Shown here: positions 43,601-52,765 of the stretch, piece after piece
Layout: the number at the start of each line of letters is the position of its first letter
Position numbering within the stretch: the stretch's first letter is position 1
DNA from: CAKSQL01 sp045649415
Lineage (GTDB): Bacteria; Bacillota; Clostridia; UBA1381
Assembly: GCA_045649415.1 (NCBI GenBank)
Contig: JAZRPY010000014.1
Location: 133,185 to 197,184, forward strand
Length of the DNA stretch: 64,000 nt
Direction: 5' to 3'
The notes under the pieces: generated by a model
What the model was told of the DNA's origin: nothing
The model's input: only the letters and a program-made list of their open reading frames with translations
Databases searched by the model: none
Program-made: the position numbers and the translations under genes

Positions 43601-44245
43601 AATAATCTCTAATCTCTTTATTATTCTGGCCTTCTTTGGACCCTGACCTGACAGAGCATCCAATTCCTCTTTCAATTCAGCAGAAAGCTTTTCAAGGTCA
43701 GTCTTTTCCAATAGCTCCTTGATTGCCTCTGCACCCATACCAACAGAGAACTTCTCACCATACTTTTCATATGCTTCACGATATTCTCTTTCGGATAAAA
43801 TCTGGTTTTGCTCCAGATTAGATTTTCCAGGATCTGTAACAATATATGCTGCAAAGTAAAGCACTTTTTCGAGGCTTCGTGGTGAAATGTCAAGAACAAG
43901 GCTCAAAGCTGATGGAACACCCTTGAAGTACCAGATATGTGATACAGGTGTTGCAAGCTCGATATGTCCCATTCTTTCACGACGAACCTTTGATTTTGTA
44001 ACCTCAACACCACATCGGTCACAGATTACGCCTTTATATCTTATTTTTTTATATTTACCACAATGACATTCCCAATCGTTGGTAGGACCAAAGATTTTTT
44101 CGCAGTAAAGACCATCTCTCTCCGGTTTTAGTGTACGATAGTTTATGGTTTCGGGTTTCTTTACTTCACCATAAGACCATTTTCTAATGGTTTCGGGAGA
44201 GGCTAAACCAATTTGTATTGCCTTAAAATTAAATTCTGTTCCCAT
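40664..44245 (-). CDS. rpoC: RNA polymerase subunit beta'
   Basis: The largest catalytic subunit, 1193 residues, near the Firmicutes norm. The zinc-binding N-terminus carries four cysteines (CHCGKYKKIRYKGVICDRCG). The catalytic magnesium loop is NADFDGDQMAVH (~residue 450), and the bridge helix/trigger loop region follows (MRTFHAGGVA). The second zinc site is in CHTKTGVCSKCYG. The gene follows rpoB by 21 bases, and a terminator follows it directly, so rpsL/fusA are not linked to it here. Confidence 0.97.
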   Translation of the reverse strand: MGTEFNFKAIQIGLASPETIRKWSYGEVKKPETINYRTLKPERDGLYCEKIFGPTNDWECHCGKYKKIRYKGVICDRCGVEVTKSKVRRERMGHIELATPVSHIWYFKGVPSALSLVLDISPRSLEKVLYFAAYIVTDPGKSNLEQNQILSEREYREAYEKYGEKFSVGMGAEAIKELLEKTDLEKLSAELKEELDALSGQGPKKARIIKRLEIIESFISSGNRPEWMILTVIPVIPPDLRPMVQLDGGRFATSDLNDLYRRVINRNNRLNRLLELSAPDIIIRNEKRMLQEAVDALINNGRRGRTVTGPGNRALKSLSDLLKGKQGRFRQNLLGKRVDYSGRSVIVVGPELKIYQCGLPKEMAIELFKPFVMKELVARNLAHNIKSAKRMVERLKPEVWDVLEDVIKEHPVLLNRAPTLHRLGIQAFEPRLVDGRALKLHPLVCTAYNADFDGDQMAVHVPLSPEAQAEARFLMLSANNLLKPQDGHPVTVPTQDMILGSYYLTIIKHDELGGKDYPGRDVNEEWHPHCFISEEEALLAYDNKELGLHTPIKLRVEKEINGEIKSKLIDATVGKIIFNQNIPQDLGLVDRTNPETMFDLEIGFDVTVGKKQLGDIIGRCIRSHGTTETAEILDLIKATGYKYSTKGAITVAVSDIEVPEEKQQILADAEVEIEKITKKFRRGLLTDEERYNQVIKTWAGVSEKVTQAMMNNLGKFNPIFMMADSGARGSVNQIRQLAAMRGLMADTQGRTVEIPIRANFREGLNVLEYFISSHGARKGLTDTALRTADSGYLTRRLVDVSQDVIVRENDCGTEEGIWVSAIMDGNEVIEPLKDRIIDRVAREDIIHPETGEVITKENELITRNAADKIIAAGIKSVHIRSILTCHTKTGVCSKCYGTNLATGDLVNVGEAVGIIAAQSIGEPGTQLTMRTFHAGGVASGSDITQGLPRIEELFEARRPKGLAIISEIGGRVSIAEQKQKREITVTNDELGEAKTYMIPYDSSIKVANDDIIEKGDPLTAGSINPNDILRIKGPRDVQDYITREVQRTYRMQGVDINDKHVEVITRQMLRKVRVETAGDTDLIIGSLVDQFELQEANKKVMKNGDGIPATSSPVLLGITKASLATDSFLSAASFQETTKVLTEAAIKGKIDPLLGLKENVIIGKLMPAGTGMPVYKDVGITIDGQEVDESEIK

Positions 44246-44266
44246 ATTTAAAAAAACCTCCTACTC

Positions 44267-47200
44267 TTAAAAATCGTCAAGCTGAATGGTCGAATCATCA
44301 ACTTCATTGTCCTCTTCGTCAAAGAACAATGGATCTGTGTAATCGTCCATATCATCAACATCCTCTATGGTCATATCCTCGCTTAAGTCGTCCTCGTCTT
44401 CAAGGTCGTTGGCGAACAATTCTCTGTTCTCCATTTCCGACATTAAATCGTTCTTGTTGATAACATCATCATCGTCATCATCCTCAAGGAACTTAACAAG
44501 GTCAATTTCCTGATAATCCTGGTCAAGAACACGGATATCAAGAGCAAGTGATTGCAATTCCTTAACCAATACCTTGAATGCTTCAGGGATACCTGATTTT
44601 GGAATATTTTCACCCTTTACAATTGCCTCATATGTCTTAACACGACCAACGATATCGTCAGACTTAACTGTGAGGATTTCCTGCAAGGTATATGCAGCAC
44701 CATATGCCTCAAGTGCCCAAACTTCCATTTCACCGAAACGCTGACCACCAAACTGGGCTTTACCACCCAAAGGTTGTTGTGTAACGAGTGAGTATGGACC
44801 TGTTGAACGAGCATGGATTTTGTCGTCAACAAGGTGGTCGAGCTTTAAGTAGTGCATCACACCAACTGTAACAGGATTATCAAACTTATCACCTGTGCGA
44901 CCGTCATATACATCTGACTTAAAGTCAGTTCTCAATCCTGCCATAACAAAGGCTTCTCTTAGGTTTTCATCCTCAGCACCATCAAATACAGGTGTTGCTA
45001 TCTTGATATATTCATCAGGACCAACCTTTGCTTTTGCGTCAACAATTCTCTTTGCATATTCAATGCTATAGTCAATAATATGCTCAACCTCTGTCTTTTC
45101 CTCTGCAGAAATAGTTTTGGATGAAGAAATCTTCTTCATAATAGCAGATTTATTAACCTCAGGATCAGCAGCAGTAAGGATAGTCAAAATCTTGTCCTTA
45201 TGCTCTAAATGACTTTGTTCAACCTTATCAATAATAAGGTTCATAGTTCTTGCTAAAATCTCTTCAGGAGTTTGCAAACTCAATGTTCTGAAGGCATAGC
45301 CCAAGTGCATTTCAAGCACCTGACCGATGTTCATACGAGAAGGTACGCCCAAGGGGTTTAGAACAATCTGAAGTGGAGTACCATCCTCTAAGTATGGCAT
45401 ATCCTCTTGAGGAAGAACTCTTGAAACAACACCCTTGTTACCGTGCCTACCTGCCATCTTATCACCAACAGAGATTTTTCTCTTTTGTGCGATATAGCAA
45501 CGAACAACCTGATTAACACCCGGAGGTAACTCATCACCGTTTTCACGAGTGAATTTCTTAACATCAACAATAATACCATTTTCACCATGTGGCACACGAA
45601 GTGAGGTATCACGAACTTCACGCGCCTTTTCACCAAAGATTGCACGAAGCAAGCGCTCCTCAGCTGTAAGCTCTGTTTCGCCCTTTGGTGTTACTTTACC
45701 AACAAGAATGTCACCTGCACGAACTTCAGCACCAATTCTGATAATGCCTTCCTCGTTCAAGTCTTTTAGTGAATCTTCGGATACATTTGGGATATCTCTT
45801 GTGATTTCCTCTGCACCTAATTTTGTGTCACGAGCTTCACACTCATATTCTTCAATATGAATAGATGTGAATACATCGTTCTTAACTAATTCCTCGCTGA
45901 TTAGAACAGCATCCTCGTAGTTGTAGCCTTCCCAGGTCATGAATCCAATAAGGATGTTCTTACCCAAAGCAAGCTCACCATTATCCATACCTGGACCATC
46001 GGCAATAATATCACCCTTTTCAACATGCTCACCAACCTCAACAATCGGGCGTTGGTTGATACAGGTTGATTGGTTGGAACGAGCAAATTTAATCATCTTA
46101 TGATGATGTCTTTCACCTGTTCCGTCACCCTTGATAACAACCTCGTCTGCAGAAAGCTTTTCAACGGTTCCTGCCTCGGTTGCAAGCACTGCAGAGCCTG
46201 AGTCCTTGGCAACCTTATATTCCATACCTGTTCCCACGATTGCAGAATCGGTTGTTAATAATGGTACAGCCTGACACTGCATGTTAGACCCCATCAAAGC
46301 ACGGTTAGCGTCATCGTTTTCCAAGAAAGGAATACAAGCTGTAACGACAGACACTAACTGTCTTGGAGATACATCCATGTAGTCGATTTCACTACCCGGA
46401 ACTTCCAATATTTCGTCACGATATCTTGCAGATACATTTTTGTCAAGGAAATGTCCTTCCTCGTCTAAAGGCTCATTAGCCTGTGCAATAATAAATTCGT
46501 CCTCCATATCAGCAGTCATATATACGATTTCATCGGTAACAATTCCCTTTTCCTTGTCAACTCGTCTGTAAGGAGCTTCAATGAAGCCATACTCGTTAAT
46601 CTGGGCAAAGGTAGCCAATGAAGTGATAAGACCGATGTTTGGACCTTCAGGAGTCTCGATAGGACACATACGCCCATAGTGGGAGTAGTGAACATCACGG
46701 ACTTCAAAGCCTGCACGGTCTCTTGAAAGACCACCAGGGCCTAATGCAGAAATTCTTCTCTTGTGTCTTAACTCTGCCAATGGGTTTGGCTGGTCCATAA
46801 ACTGTGACAACTGAGATGAGCCAAAGAACTCATTTATGGTTGCACTGATTGGTCTTATATTGATAAGAGTTTGTGGAGTGATGATTTCCAAGTCCTGAAT
46901 AGACATTCTTTCACGAACAACTCTTTCCATACGAGCAAGACCTATTCTGAATTGGTTTTGCAATAACTCACCAACACATCTTAGACGCCTGTTGCCCAAA
47001 TGGTCAATATCATCAATCTCGCCTACTCCGTTTGCAAGACATACTATATAGTTAACTGATGCAAACATATCCTCAATAGTGATATGCTTAGGACTAAGCT
47101 CATCTGCACGAAGATTGATCTGCTCTCTGATTTCCTCCTCGGTAGGAACTTCTCCGTCCTCCTTATAGTCTTTGCCACTTACGATTTCTTCGATAACTGA

Positions 47201-48286
47201 ACGACAAACCTTCTTGAAAGGAATATCGGAGATATCAAAGTCAACATAATTTTTAAGAGGTACCATCTCGTTAGAAAGAACAACAACCTTCTTTTCCTCC
47301 ACAAGAAGAGTAACACGATTAACTCCTGCATCCTCAATAGCATGTGCCATTTCCGTGCTAAGTGCATCGCCCTTTGATGCAATTAACTCACCTGTGATTG
47401 GGTTGGTTACATCCTCTGCAAGTACCTTTCCTGCAATTCTTGATGCCAAAGCTACCTTTTTGTTGAATTTATATCTACCTACATGAGCAAGGTCATAGCG
47501 CTTGGGGTCAAAGAACATATTAAAAATAAGTGATTGCGCATTTTCAAGGTTCAATGGCTCACCGGGACGAAGACGCTTATAGATTTCCAATAGAGCCTCT
47601 TCACGATTAGTTGATGTATCCTTTTCAAATGTAGCAGTAAGTAGTGAGTCCTCACCAAAATATTCAAGAATTTGACCATTGGTTTCGAGACCCATTGCTC
47701 TTAAAAGAATGGTTACAGGTATTTTTCTTGTTCTATCAATTCTCACAGAGAATACATCGTTAGAATCTGTTTCATATTCAAGCCATGCACCTCTATAGGG
47801 GATAACTTGTGAAGAATATAGTGGTTTACCTGTTTTATCCCTTTCAAAGCTATAGTACATTCCTGGGGAACGGGTCAGCTGACTTACGATAACACGCTCT
47901 GCACCATTGATAATAAAGGTACCTTGCTCTGTCATCAATGGGAAATCACCCATGAAAATTTCCTGTTCCTTAATCTCGCCTGTTTCAGTGTTGATTAAAC
48001 GCACATTAACACGCAAGGGAGCAGCATACTTTGCGTCTCTTTCCCTACATTCCTCAACGGAATACTTTGAATTGTAATCAAGAGTGTAGTCAAAAATCTC
48101 CAGCACCAAATGTCCGGAATGGTCAACGATAGGGGAGATATCGTGGAAAACTTCACGCAATCCTTCCTCTAAGAACCATTGATAAGATTTCTTCTGCACC
48201 TCGATAAGGTTAGGCATTTCTAAAACTTCGTCAATTTTAGAGTAGCTGAGTCTAGTATTTTTGCCTAATTGTACCTCGTGCACCAT
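44267..48286 (-). CDS. rpoB: RNA polymerase subunit beta, with acidic C-terminal extension
   Basis: A 1339-residue catalytic subunit, about 100-150 residues longer than in Bacillus. Core landmarks include the rifampicin region (FFGSSQLSQFMDQPNPLAEL, LSALGPGGL-type text) and GYNYEDAVLISEELV. Two features add length. One is a lobe insertion at ~residues 290-415 (KVLAEDVTNPITGELIASKG onwards), seen in other Clostridia. The other is a C-terminal tail of ~75 residues very rich in D and E, starting FLEDDDDDD. It is transcribed with rpoC from the promoter at 48400-48428. Confidence 0.97.
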   Translation of the reverse strand: MVHEVQLGKNTRLSYSKIDEVLEMPNLIEVQKKSYQWFLEEGLREVFHDISPIVDHSGHLVLEIFDYTLDYNSKYSVEECRERDAKYAAPLRVNVRLINTETGEIKEQEIFMGDFPLMTEQGTFIINGAERVIVSQLTRSPGMYYSFERDKTGKPLYSSQVIPYRGAWLEYETDSNDVFSVRIDRTRKIPVTILLRAMGLETNGQILEYFGEDSLLTATFEKDTSTNREEALLEIYKRLRPGEPLNLENAQSLIFNMFFDPKRYDLAHVGRYKFNKKVALASRIAGKVLAEDVTNPITGELIASKGDALSTEMAHAIEDAGVNRVTLLVEEKKVVVLSNEMVPLKNYVDFDISDIPFKKVCRSVIEEIVSGKDYKEDGEVPTEEEIREQINLRADELSPKHITIEDMFASVNYIVCLANGVGEIDDIDHLGNRRLRCVGELLQNQFRIGLARMERVVRERMSIQDLEIITPQTLINIRPISATINEFFGSSQLSQFMDQPNPLAELRHKRRISALGPGGLSRDRAGFEVRDVHYSHYGRMCPIETPEGPNIGLITSLATFAQINEYGFIEAPYRRVDKEKGIVTDEIVYMTADMEDEFIIAQANEPLDEEGHFLDKNVSARYRDEILEVPGSEIDYMDVSPRQLVSVVTACIPFLENDDANRALMGSNMQCQAVPLLTTDSAIVGTGMEYKVAKDSGSAVLATEAGTVEKLSADEVVIKGDGTGERHHHKMIKFARSNQSTCINQRPIVEVGEHVEKGDIIADGPGMDNGELALGKNILIGFMTWEGYNYEDAVLISEELVKNDVFTSIHIEEYECEARDTKLGAEEITRDIPNVSEDSLKDLNEEGIIRIGAEVRAGDILVGKVTPKGETELTAEERLLRAIFGEKAREVRDTSLRVPHGENGIIVDVKKFTRENGDELPPGVNQVVRCYIAQKRKISVGDKMAGRHGNKGVVSRVLPQEDMPYLEDGTPLQIVLNPLGVPSRMNIGQVLEMHLGYAFRTLSLQTPEEILARTMNLIIDKVEQSHLEHKDKILTILTAADPEVNKSAIMKKISSSKTISAEEKTEVEHIIDYSIEYAKRIVDAKAKVGPDEYIKIATPVFDGAEDENLREAFVMAGLRTDFKSDVYDGRTGDKFDNPVTVGVMHYLKLDHLVDDKIHARSTGPYSLVTQQPLGGKAQFGGQRFGEMEVWALEAYGAAYTLQEILTVKSDDIVGRVKTYEAIVKGENIPKSGIPEAFKVLVKELQSLALDIRVLDQDYQEIDLVKFLEDDDDDDVINKNDLMSEMENRELFANDLEDEDDLSEDMTIEDVDDMDDYTDPLFFDEEDNEVDDSTIQLDDF

Positions 48287-48375
48287 TCATTTATCACCTC
48301 GTCTGAAATTTTATAAGCTAACGATAATAAATTGCTTGCTATATAATAGGAAGAAACCTAAAATAAAATTGGGTA

Positions 48376-48428
48376 TTGATTTTTTTAAAATGGTATGCTA
48401 TAATAACTTTCATAGCATACAAAACCAA
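48376..48428. promoter_or_regulatory. Divergent rpoB / dnaD-like promoters with overlapping -10 boxes
   Basis: Plus strand: TTGATT (48376-48381), 17 bases, TATAAT (48399-48404). Minus strand: TTGGTT (48428-48423), 17 bases, TATTAT (48405-48400). The two -10 boxes share 48400-48404. A perfect inverted repeat GTATGCTAT/ATAGCATAC (48393-48401 and 48412-48420) frames them. Confidence 0.8.
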
Positions 48429-48558
48429 TAACTTGCGAATAGCAAGCCCATGTTATTATCATTATACAATGTTTGATTATATCATATAAGTCAAGTGTTG
48501 TCAATAGGTGTGCTATAAAAATTTTTAAATTTTTACATATATGGAAGGAATGTGAAAT

Positions 48559-49551
48559 ATGCCTAAGTTTGAATGGCAGGAAAAATATGTGTTGGTGCCT
48601 GCCCGATTTATCGAAAAATATATGCCAAAAGCAAATGCAAGCTTTGTTAAGGTCTATCTTATGGCATTGAATGCAGCAACAAATAATGAGTTAATAGAAT
48701 ATTCAGCTATTGCAAGAGAGCTGAATTTATTGGAAAGTGATGTCATTCAGGCAGTTAATTATTGGCAGGAAGAAGGATTAGTCAGAGTATATGATGATGT
48801 TGTGTCCTTTGATGTTGACAAAAAGCCACAAAAGGATATAGAGGATAAGCAGGATATAAAGGTAGTCCCACAAAAGCAAAAACGCCCTGAGTATTCTCAG
48901 GACAAGGTCGCAATGGCAATTGCAGAGAATAACACCTTGTCGGAAATGGTTTTGGTGGCACAGGAGATTTTAGGAAAGACCTTAAATCCTTCGGATGTGG
49001 AAACTTTATATTGGATATATGATGGCTTGAAGTTCTTGCCTGAGGTTATATTGATGCTCTTAGAATACTGCGTTTCCAAGGAAAAGCGTAGAATGAGCTA
49101 TGTTGAAAAGGTTGCAATTTCCTGGCACGAAAGAGGGGTAACAAGTATTGATGCAGTAAATGAGTATCTTAAAAAGGAATCGGAGCGTTCAGGCTTTATA
49201 TATCAGATTAGAAAAACACTTGGTATTTTAGACAGGGGATTGAGTCAAACTGAGGAGCAGTTCATAACAAGATGGAAGGATATGTATAATATGGATGAGG
49301 AAATGATTTCTCATGCGTATGAGCAATGTATAATCCAGACTGCAAAGCTATCCTTTCCATATATGGAGAAAATATTGGAAAGATGGTATAAACAGGGAAT
49401 ACATACTGTAGAAATGGCTAAAGAGGACAGCAAGATATTCAAAGGCGAGCAACAATTTAACTCAAAAAAGGGTGGATATGAGGTGTACTCAGAAAGTTAT
49501 GACCATAACTCACTTGCTGAATTGACAAGAATGGATGATAATGAGGAATAA
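48559..49551 (+). CDS. DnaD-domain replication/primosome-like protein
   Basis: A 330-residue protein. The N-terminus (residues ~1-95) is a winged-helix module (YSAIARELNLLESDVIQAVN). Two DnaD/DnaB_2 C-terminal domains follow, at ~130-210 (LGKTLNPSDVETLYWIYDGL) and ~215-300 (LGILDRGLSQTEEQFITRWK). The second has the YxxxI-type end (YMEKILERWYKQGI). In Bacillus such proteins load the helicase at origins; DnaD-like proteins also occur in phages. The gene has its own promoter shared back to back with rpoB. Confidence 0.87.
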   Translation: MPKFEWQEKYVLVPARFIEKYMPKANASFVKVYLMALNAATNNELIEYSAIARELNLLESDVIQAVNYWQEEGLVRVYDDVVSFDVDKKPQKDIEDKQDIKVVPQKQKRPEYSQDKVAMAIAENNTLSEMVLVAQEILGKTLNPSDVETLYWIYDGLKFLPEVILMLLEYCVSKEKRRMSYVEKVAISWHERGVTSIDAVNEYLKKESERSGFIYQIRKTLGILDRGLSQTEEQFITRWKDMYNMDEEMISHAYEQCIIQTAKLSFPYMEKILERWYKQGIHTVEMAKEDSKIFKGEQQFNSKKGGYEVYSESYDHNSLAELTRMDDNEE

Positions 49552-49553
49552 TA

Positions 49554-49590
49554 AAAAAATCTGCTTGAATTTTTCAAGCAGATTTTTTTG
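49554..49590. terminator. Bidirectional terminator between the dnaD-like gene and valS
   Basis: A hairpin with arms AAATCTGCTTGAA and TTCAAGCAGATTT around TTT (49554-49569 and 49573-49588), with A and T tracts outside. Confidence 0.93.
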
Positions 49591-52233
49591 TTACATATTT
49601 TTCAATGCCTCAAGGCTCTCTAAGACCTTGTTAAGCATATCCTTGTATCTTTCGCCCTTTTCCTTTTCCTCGTCAATAACCTTTTGTGGAGCTTTTGCAA
49701 CAAAGCCAGGGTTGTTGAGCTTTCCTTCAACTCTCTTTATTTCACCCTCAAGCTGAGTTTTTTCCTTCATTAGTCGTTCAGTTTCCTTATCCTTATCCAC
49801 TAACTCACCCATTGGCAAGAATATCTCTGCTGCTTCAACAACAACATTCACAGAATTTGAAGGAACTGAAGCCTTTGAGCTATCCACAATAACTTCATTT
49901 GCAGATGCTAACTTTTGGAAGAATGAAACACCCTTTTGGAATAGCTCTGTATTGTCAGTAACTATAAACATATTAGCCTTCTTTGAAGGTGGAACATTCA
50001 TTTCTGCACGAATATTTCTCACAGATGTGATTGCAGACATTATAATCTCCATTTGCTTTTCCTCTGCCTTAAAAGAGAGCTTCTCGTCATAAACAGGGAA
50101 GGAGCTTATAACAATGCTTTCAGCCTCGTGAGGAAGATGTTGCCATATTTCCTCGGTAATAAATGGCATAAATGGGTGAAGAAGCTTCATTGTGTTGGAC
50201 AATACATAAGTAAGAACATATTGAGCAGTTTTGGCTGTTGGATTTTCCTTGTCGAATAAACGAGGCTTAACAAGCTCGATATACCAGTCACAGAAATTGT
50301 CCCAAATAAAGTCGTATAGCTTTAAAACTGCAATTCCAAGCTCAAACTTATCTAAATTATCGGAAACTTCTTTTACAACATCGTTGTATTTTGAGATAAT
50401 CCATTTGTCCTCAAGTTGTAATAAGGAAGCGTCGGGAAGGATATTCTCCTCGATATCAAGATTCATAAGTGTGAATCTTGATGCATTCCATATCTTATTT
50501 GCAAAGTTTCGGCTCGCTTCAACTCTCTCGGTGTAGAAACGCATATCATTACCAGGTGCGTTACCTGTTGCAAGAGTGAAACGCAAAGCGTCTGCACCAT
50601 ACTTATCAATAATCTCCAATGGATCGATACCATTGCCTAAGGATTTACTCATTTTTCTGCCCTGAGAGTCACGAACCAAGCCGTGAATGAACACATGCTC
50701 AAAAGGCTTTTTGCCTGTGTGCTCAAGAGCTGAGAAAATCATTCTTGACACCCAGAAGAAAATGATGTCATAGCCTGTAACAAGTACACTTGTTGGATAG
50801 AAATAGTCTAAGTCCTCAGTTTTTTCAGGCCAGCCAAGAGTTGAGAAGGGCCATAGAGCTGATGAGAACCAAGTGTCTAACACATCCTCGTCCTGACGAA
50901 GCTTTCCACCACATTTCGGACAGGTTGTTAAATCCTCTTTAGATACAAAGGTTTCACCACAATCGTCGCAATAGAATGCAGGAATTCTGTGCCCCCACCA
51001 TAGCTGACGGGAGATACACCAGTCGTAAACATTTTCCATCCAGTTCATATATGTTTTTGAAAAGCGTTCGGGAACAAATTTAATATCCCCTGACTTAACA
51101 GCTTCCATAGCAGGCTCAGCCAAAGGCTTCATTTTAACAAACCATTGCTTTGAGATAATTGGCTCAACTGTTGTTCCACAACGATAGCATTGACCAACAT
51201 TGTGTGAGTGCTCCTCAACCTTTAATAATAAGCCAAGCTCCTCAAGCTCCTTAACCATCTTTTCTCTTGCTTCATATCTGTCCATGCCTTCATACTTGCC
51301 ACCGTAGTGGTTGACAGTTGCATCGTCATTCAAGACCTTAATTTGCTCTAAATTGTGTCTTTGACCAACCTCAAAGTCGTTAGGATCGTGAGCAGGAGTG
51401 ATTTTAACACAACCTGTTCCGAATTCTTTATCTACATACTCGTCAGCAATAACAGGGATTTCTCTGTCTGTTAATGGTAAAAGAAGAGTTTTTCCGATTA
51501 AGTCTTTGTATCTTTCGTCCTCGGGGTTTACTGCAACTGCAGTATCACCAAATAAGGTTTCAGGACGGGTTGTTGCAACCACAACATAGTCGTCTGTACC
51601 TTTGATTGGGTACTTGATATGCCAGAAATGTCCACCTTGTTCCGCGTGTTCAACCTCTGCATCGGAAAGAGCAGTTATACAATGAGGACACCAATTTATA
51701 ATTCTTGAGCCCTGATAAATTAATCCCTTTTCATATAGGTTAACAAACACCTCGCGAACTGCCTTTGAGCAACCCTCGTCCATAGTGAAGCGTTCTCTGT
51801 CCCAATCACAAGAAGAACCTATTTTTTTGAGCTGATTTATAATTCTGTCACCATAGAGCTTTTTCCAATCCCAAACTCTATCCAAAAACTTTTCTCTACC
51901 TAAATCATAACGGGTTAATCCCTCATTAACTCTTAGATTCTCCTCAACTTTAATCTGGGTTGCAATTCCTGCATGGTCAGTTCCGGGAACCCAAAGTGCA
52001 GAATATCCCTGCATACGCTTGTATCTTATCAGGATATCCTGAAGAGTTTCGTCGAGGGCGTGTCCCATATGCAATTGACCTGTTACATTGGGGGGTGGGA
52101 TAACAATTGTGAAAGGCTTTTTGGTTTTATCTGCCTCTGCGTGAAAATATCCCTTTTCGGTCCATTCCTTGTATAGCCTGTCCTCCACGGCAGCAGGGTC
52201 GTAGGTTTTTGCGATATTATTCTTATCTTCCAT
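49591..52233 (-). CDS. valS: Valyl-tRNA synthetase
   Basis: An 880-residue class I synthetase. The HIGH-type motif is PPPNVTGQLHMGHALDETL (residues ~47-65), and KMSKS lies in GRKMSKSLGNGIDP (~524-537). The editing (CP1) domain and a four-cysteine zinc segment (CDDCGETFVSKEDLTTCPKC) lie between them. A C-terminal coiled-coil arm (~810-880) is the ValRS tRNA-binding tail. The leader is only ~80 bases, so no T-box precedes it. The start ATG follows GGAGG. Confidence 0.96.
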   Translation of the reverse strand: MEDKNNIAKTYDPAAVEDRLYKEWTEKGYFHAEADKTKKPFTIVIPPPNVTGQLHMGHALDETLQDILIRYKRMQGYSALWVPGTDHAGIATQIKVEENLRVNEGLTRYDLGREKFLDRVWDWKKLYGDRIINQLKKIGSSCDWDRERFTMDEGCSKAVREVFVNLYEKGLIYQGSRIINWCPHCITALSDAEVEHAEQGGHFWHIKYPIKGTDDYVVVATTRPETLFGDTAVAVNPEDERYKDLIGKTLLLPLTDREIPVIADEYVDKEFGTGCVKITPAHDPNDFEVGQRHNLEQIKVLNDDATVNHYGGKYEGMDRYEAREKMVKELEELGLLLKVEEHSHNVGQCYRCGTTVEPIISKQWFVKMKPLAEPAMEAVKSGDIKFVPERFSKTYMNWMENVYDWCISRQLWWGHRIPAFYCDDCGETFVSKEDLTTCPKCGGKLRQDEDVLDTWFSSALWPFSTLGWPEKTEDLDYFYPTSVLVTGYDIIFFWVSRMIFSALEHTGKKPFEHVFIHGLVRDSQGRKMSKSLGNGIDPLEIIDKYGADALRFTLATGNAPGNDMRFYTERVEASRNFANKIWNASRFTLMNLDIEENILPDASLLQLEDKWIISKYNDVVKEVSDNLDKFELGIAVLKLYDFIWDNFCDWYIELVKPRLFDKENPTAKTAQYVLTYVLSNTMKLLHPFMPFITEEIWQHLPHEAESIVISSFPVYDEKLSFKAEEKQMEIIMSAITSVRNIRAEMNVPPSKKANMFIVTDNTELFQKGVSFFQKLASANEVIVDSSKASVPSNSVNVVVEAAEIFLPMGELVDKDKETERLMKEKTQLEGEIKRVEGKLNNPGFVAKAPQKVIDEEKEKGERYKDMLNKVLESLEALKNM

Positions 52234-52322
52234 TTTAATCCTCCAAAATATTATATAATTACTACATTAAATAATGTAATAAAATTTTTAACGCTATAGA
52301 GCCATACTACTCCATCTTAGTT

Positions 52323-52351
52323 ATTATCGCATTTTTATAATATTTTGTCAA
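52323..52351 (-). promoter_or_regulatory. Promoter of valS
   Basis: On the - strand: TTGACA (52351-52346), 17-base spacer, GATAAT (52328-52323). Confidence 0.75.
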
Positions 52352-52412
52352 GGTTTCTTTGAGCTTTTTTCTAATTTACAACAAATCAATTGTAAAAATT
52401 AGAGAAAAAGTA

Positions 52413-52441
52413 TTGACAATGTTTAAAAATTGTGGTATATT
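52413..52441 (+). promoter_or_regulatory. Promoter of the T-box transcript
   Basis: TTGACA (52413-52418), 17-base spacer, TATATT (52436-52441). Transcription should begin near 52448. Confidence 0.8.
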
Positions 52442-52447
52442 GATTAG

Positions 52448-52736
52448 CAAAGTAAAGGCTTTGACGAAGAGTGCGCAGAAGTGGTTCTCTTTTAGAGAGG
52501 TGATGGGTGGTGCAAATCGCTGAGAATTCTCTGTTAGCTGTAGCTTCCGAGCCGAGAGGAAGAAAGCAATATTTTTGTGAGTAGAGCCTCTCCGTGATTG
52601 CTGCGTTAATGCATAAGAGTTGACAGACTCCGAAAGTGGTAGTCGGGAGAACCGATTGCAATTTGAGTGGTACCGCGGGTTGATTATTTACTCGTCTCAA
52701 AGGAATTTTATAAGTCTTTTGGGATGAGTTTTTTTA
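52448..52736 (+). promoter_or_regulatory. T-box leader (tRNA-sensing riboswitch)
   Basis: The T-box sequence GAGTGGTACCGCGGG is at 52666-52680. The terminator arms CTCGTCTCAAA (52692-52702) and TTTGGGATGAG (52719-52729) are followed by T7. The 5' strand of the terminator can instead pair its ACTC with GAGT of the T-box, giving the antiterminator. Stem I is recognisable: AGAGAG and terminal loop GGGTGGTGCAA (52505-52515), with an AGAAGT opposite the specifier loop. The bulge TGGT (52669-52672) fits a tRNA ending ACCA. The specifier is GTT (52533-52535) or TTA (52534-52536), that is Val or Leu; the fold does not decide. It controls the ligase gene that follows. Confidence 0.92.
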
Positions 52737-52765
52737 GTTTTTGTCCCAAAACAGGAGGTAAATAT

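Noticed and set aside
49591..52315. T-box control of valS
   Set aside because: The T-box elements are on the + strand and read towards the ligase gene. The valS leader on the - strand is only about 80 bases and has no T-box sequence.
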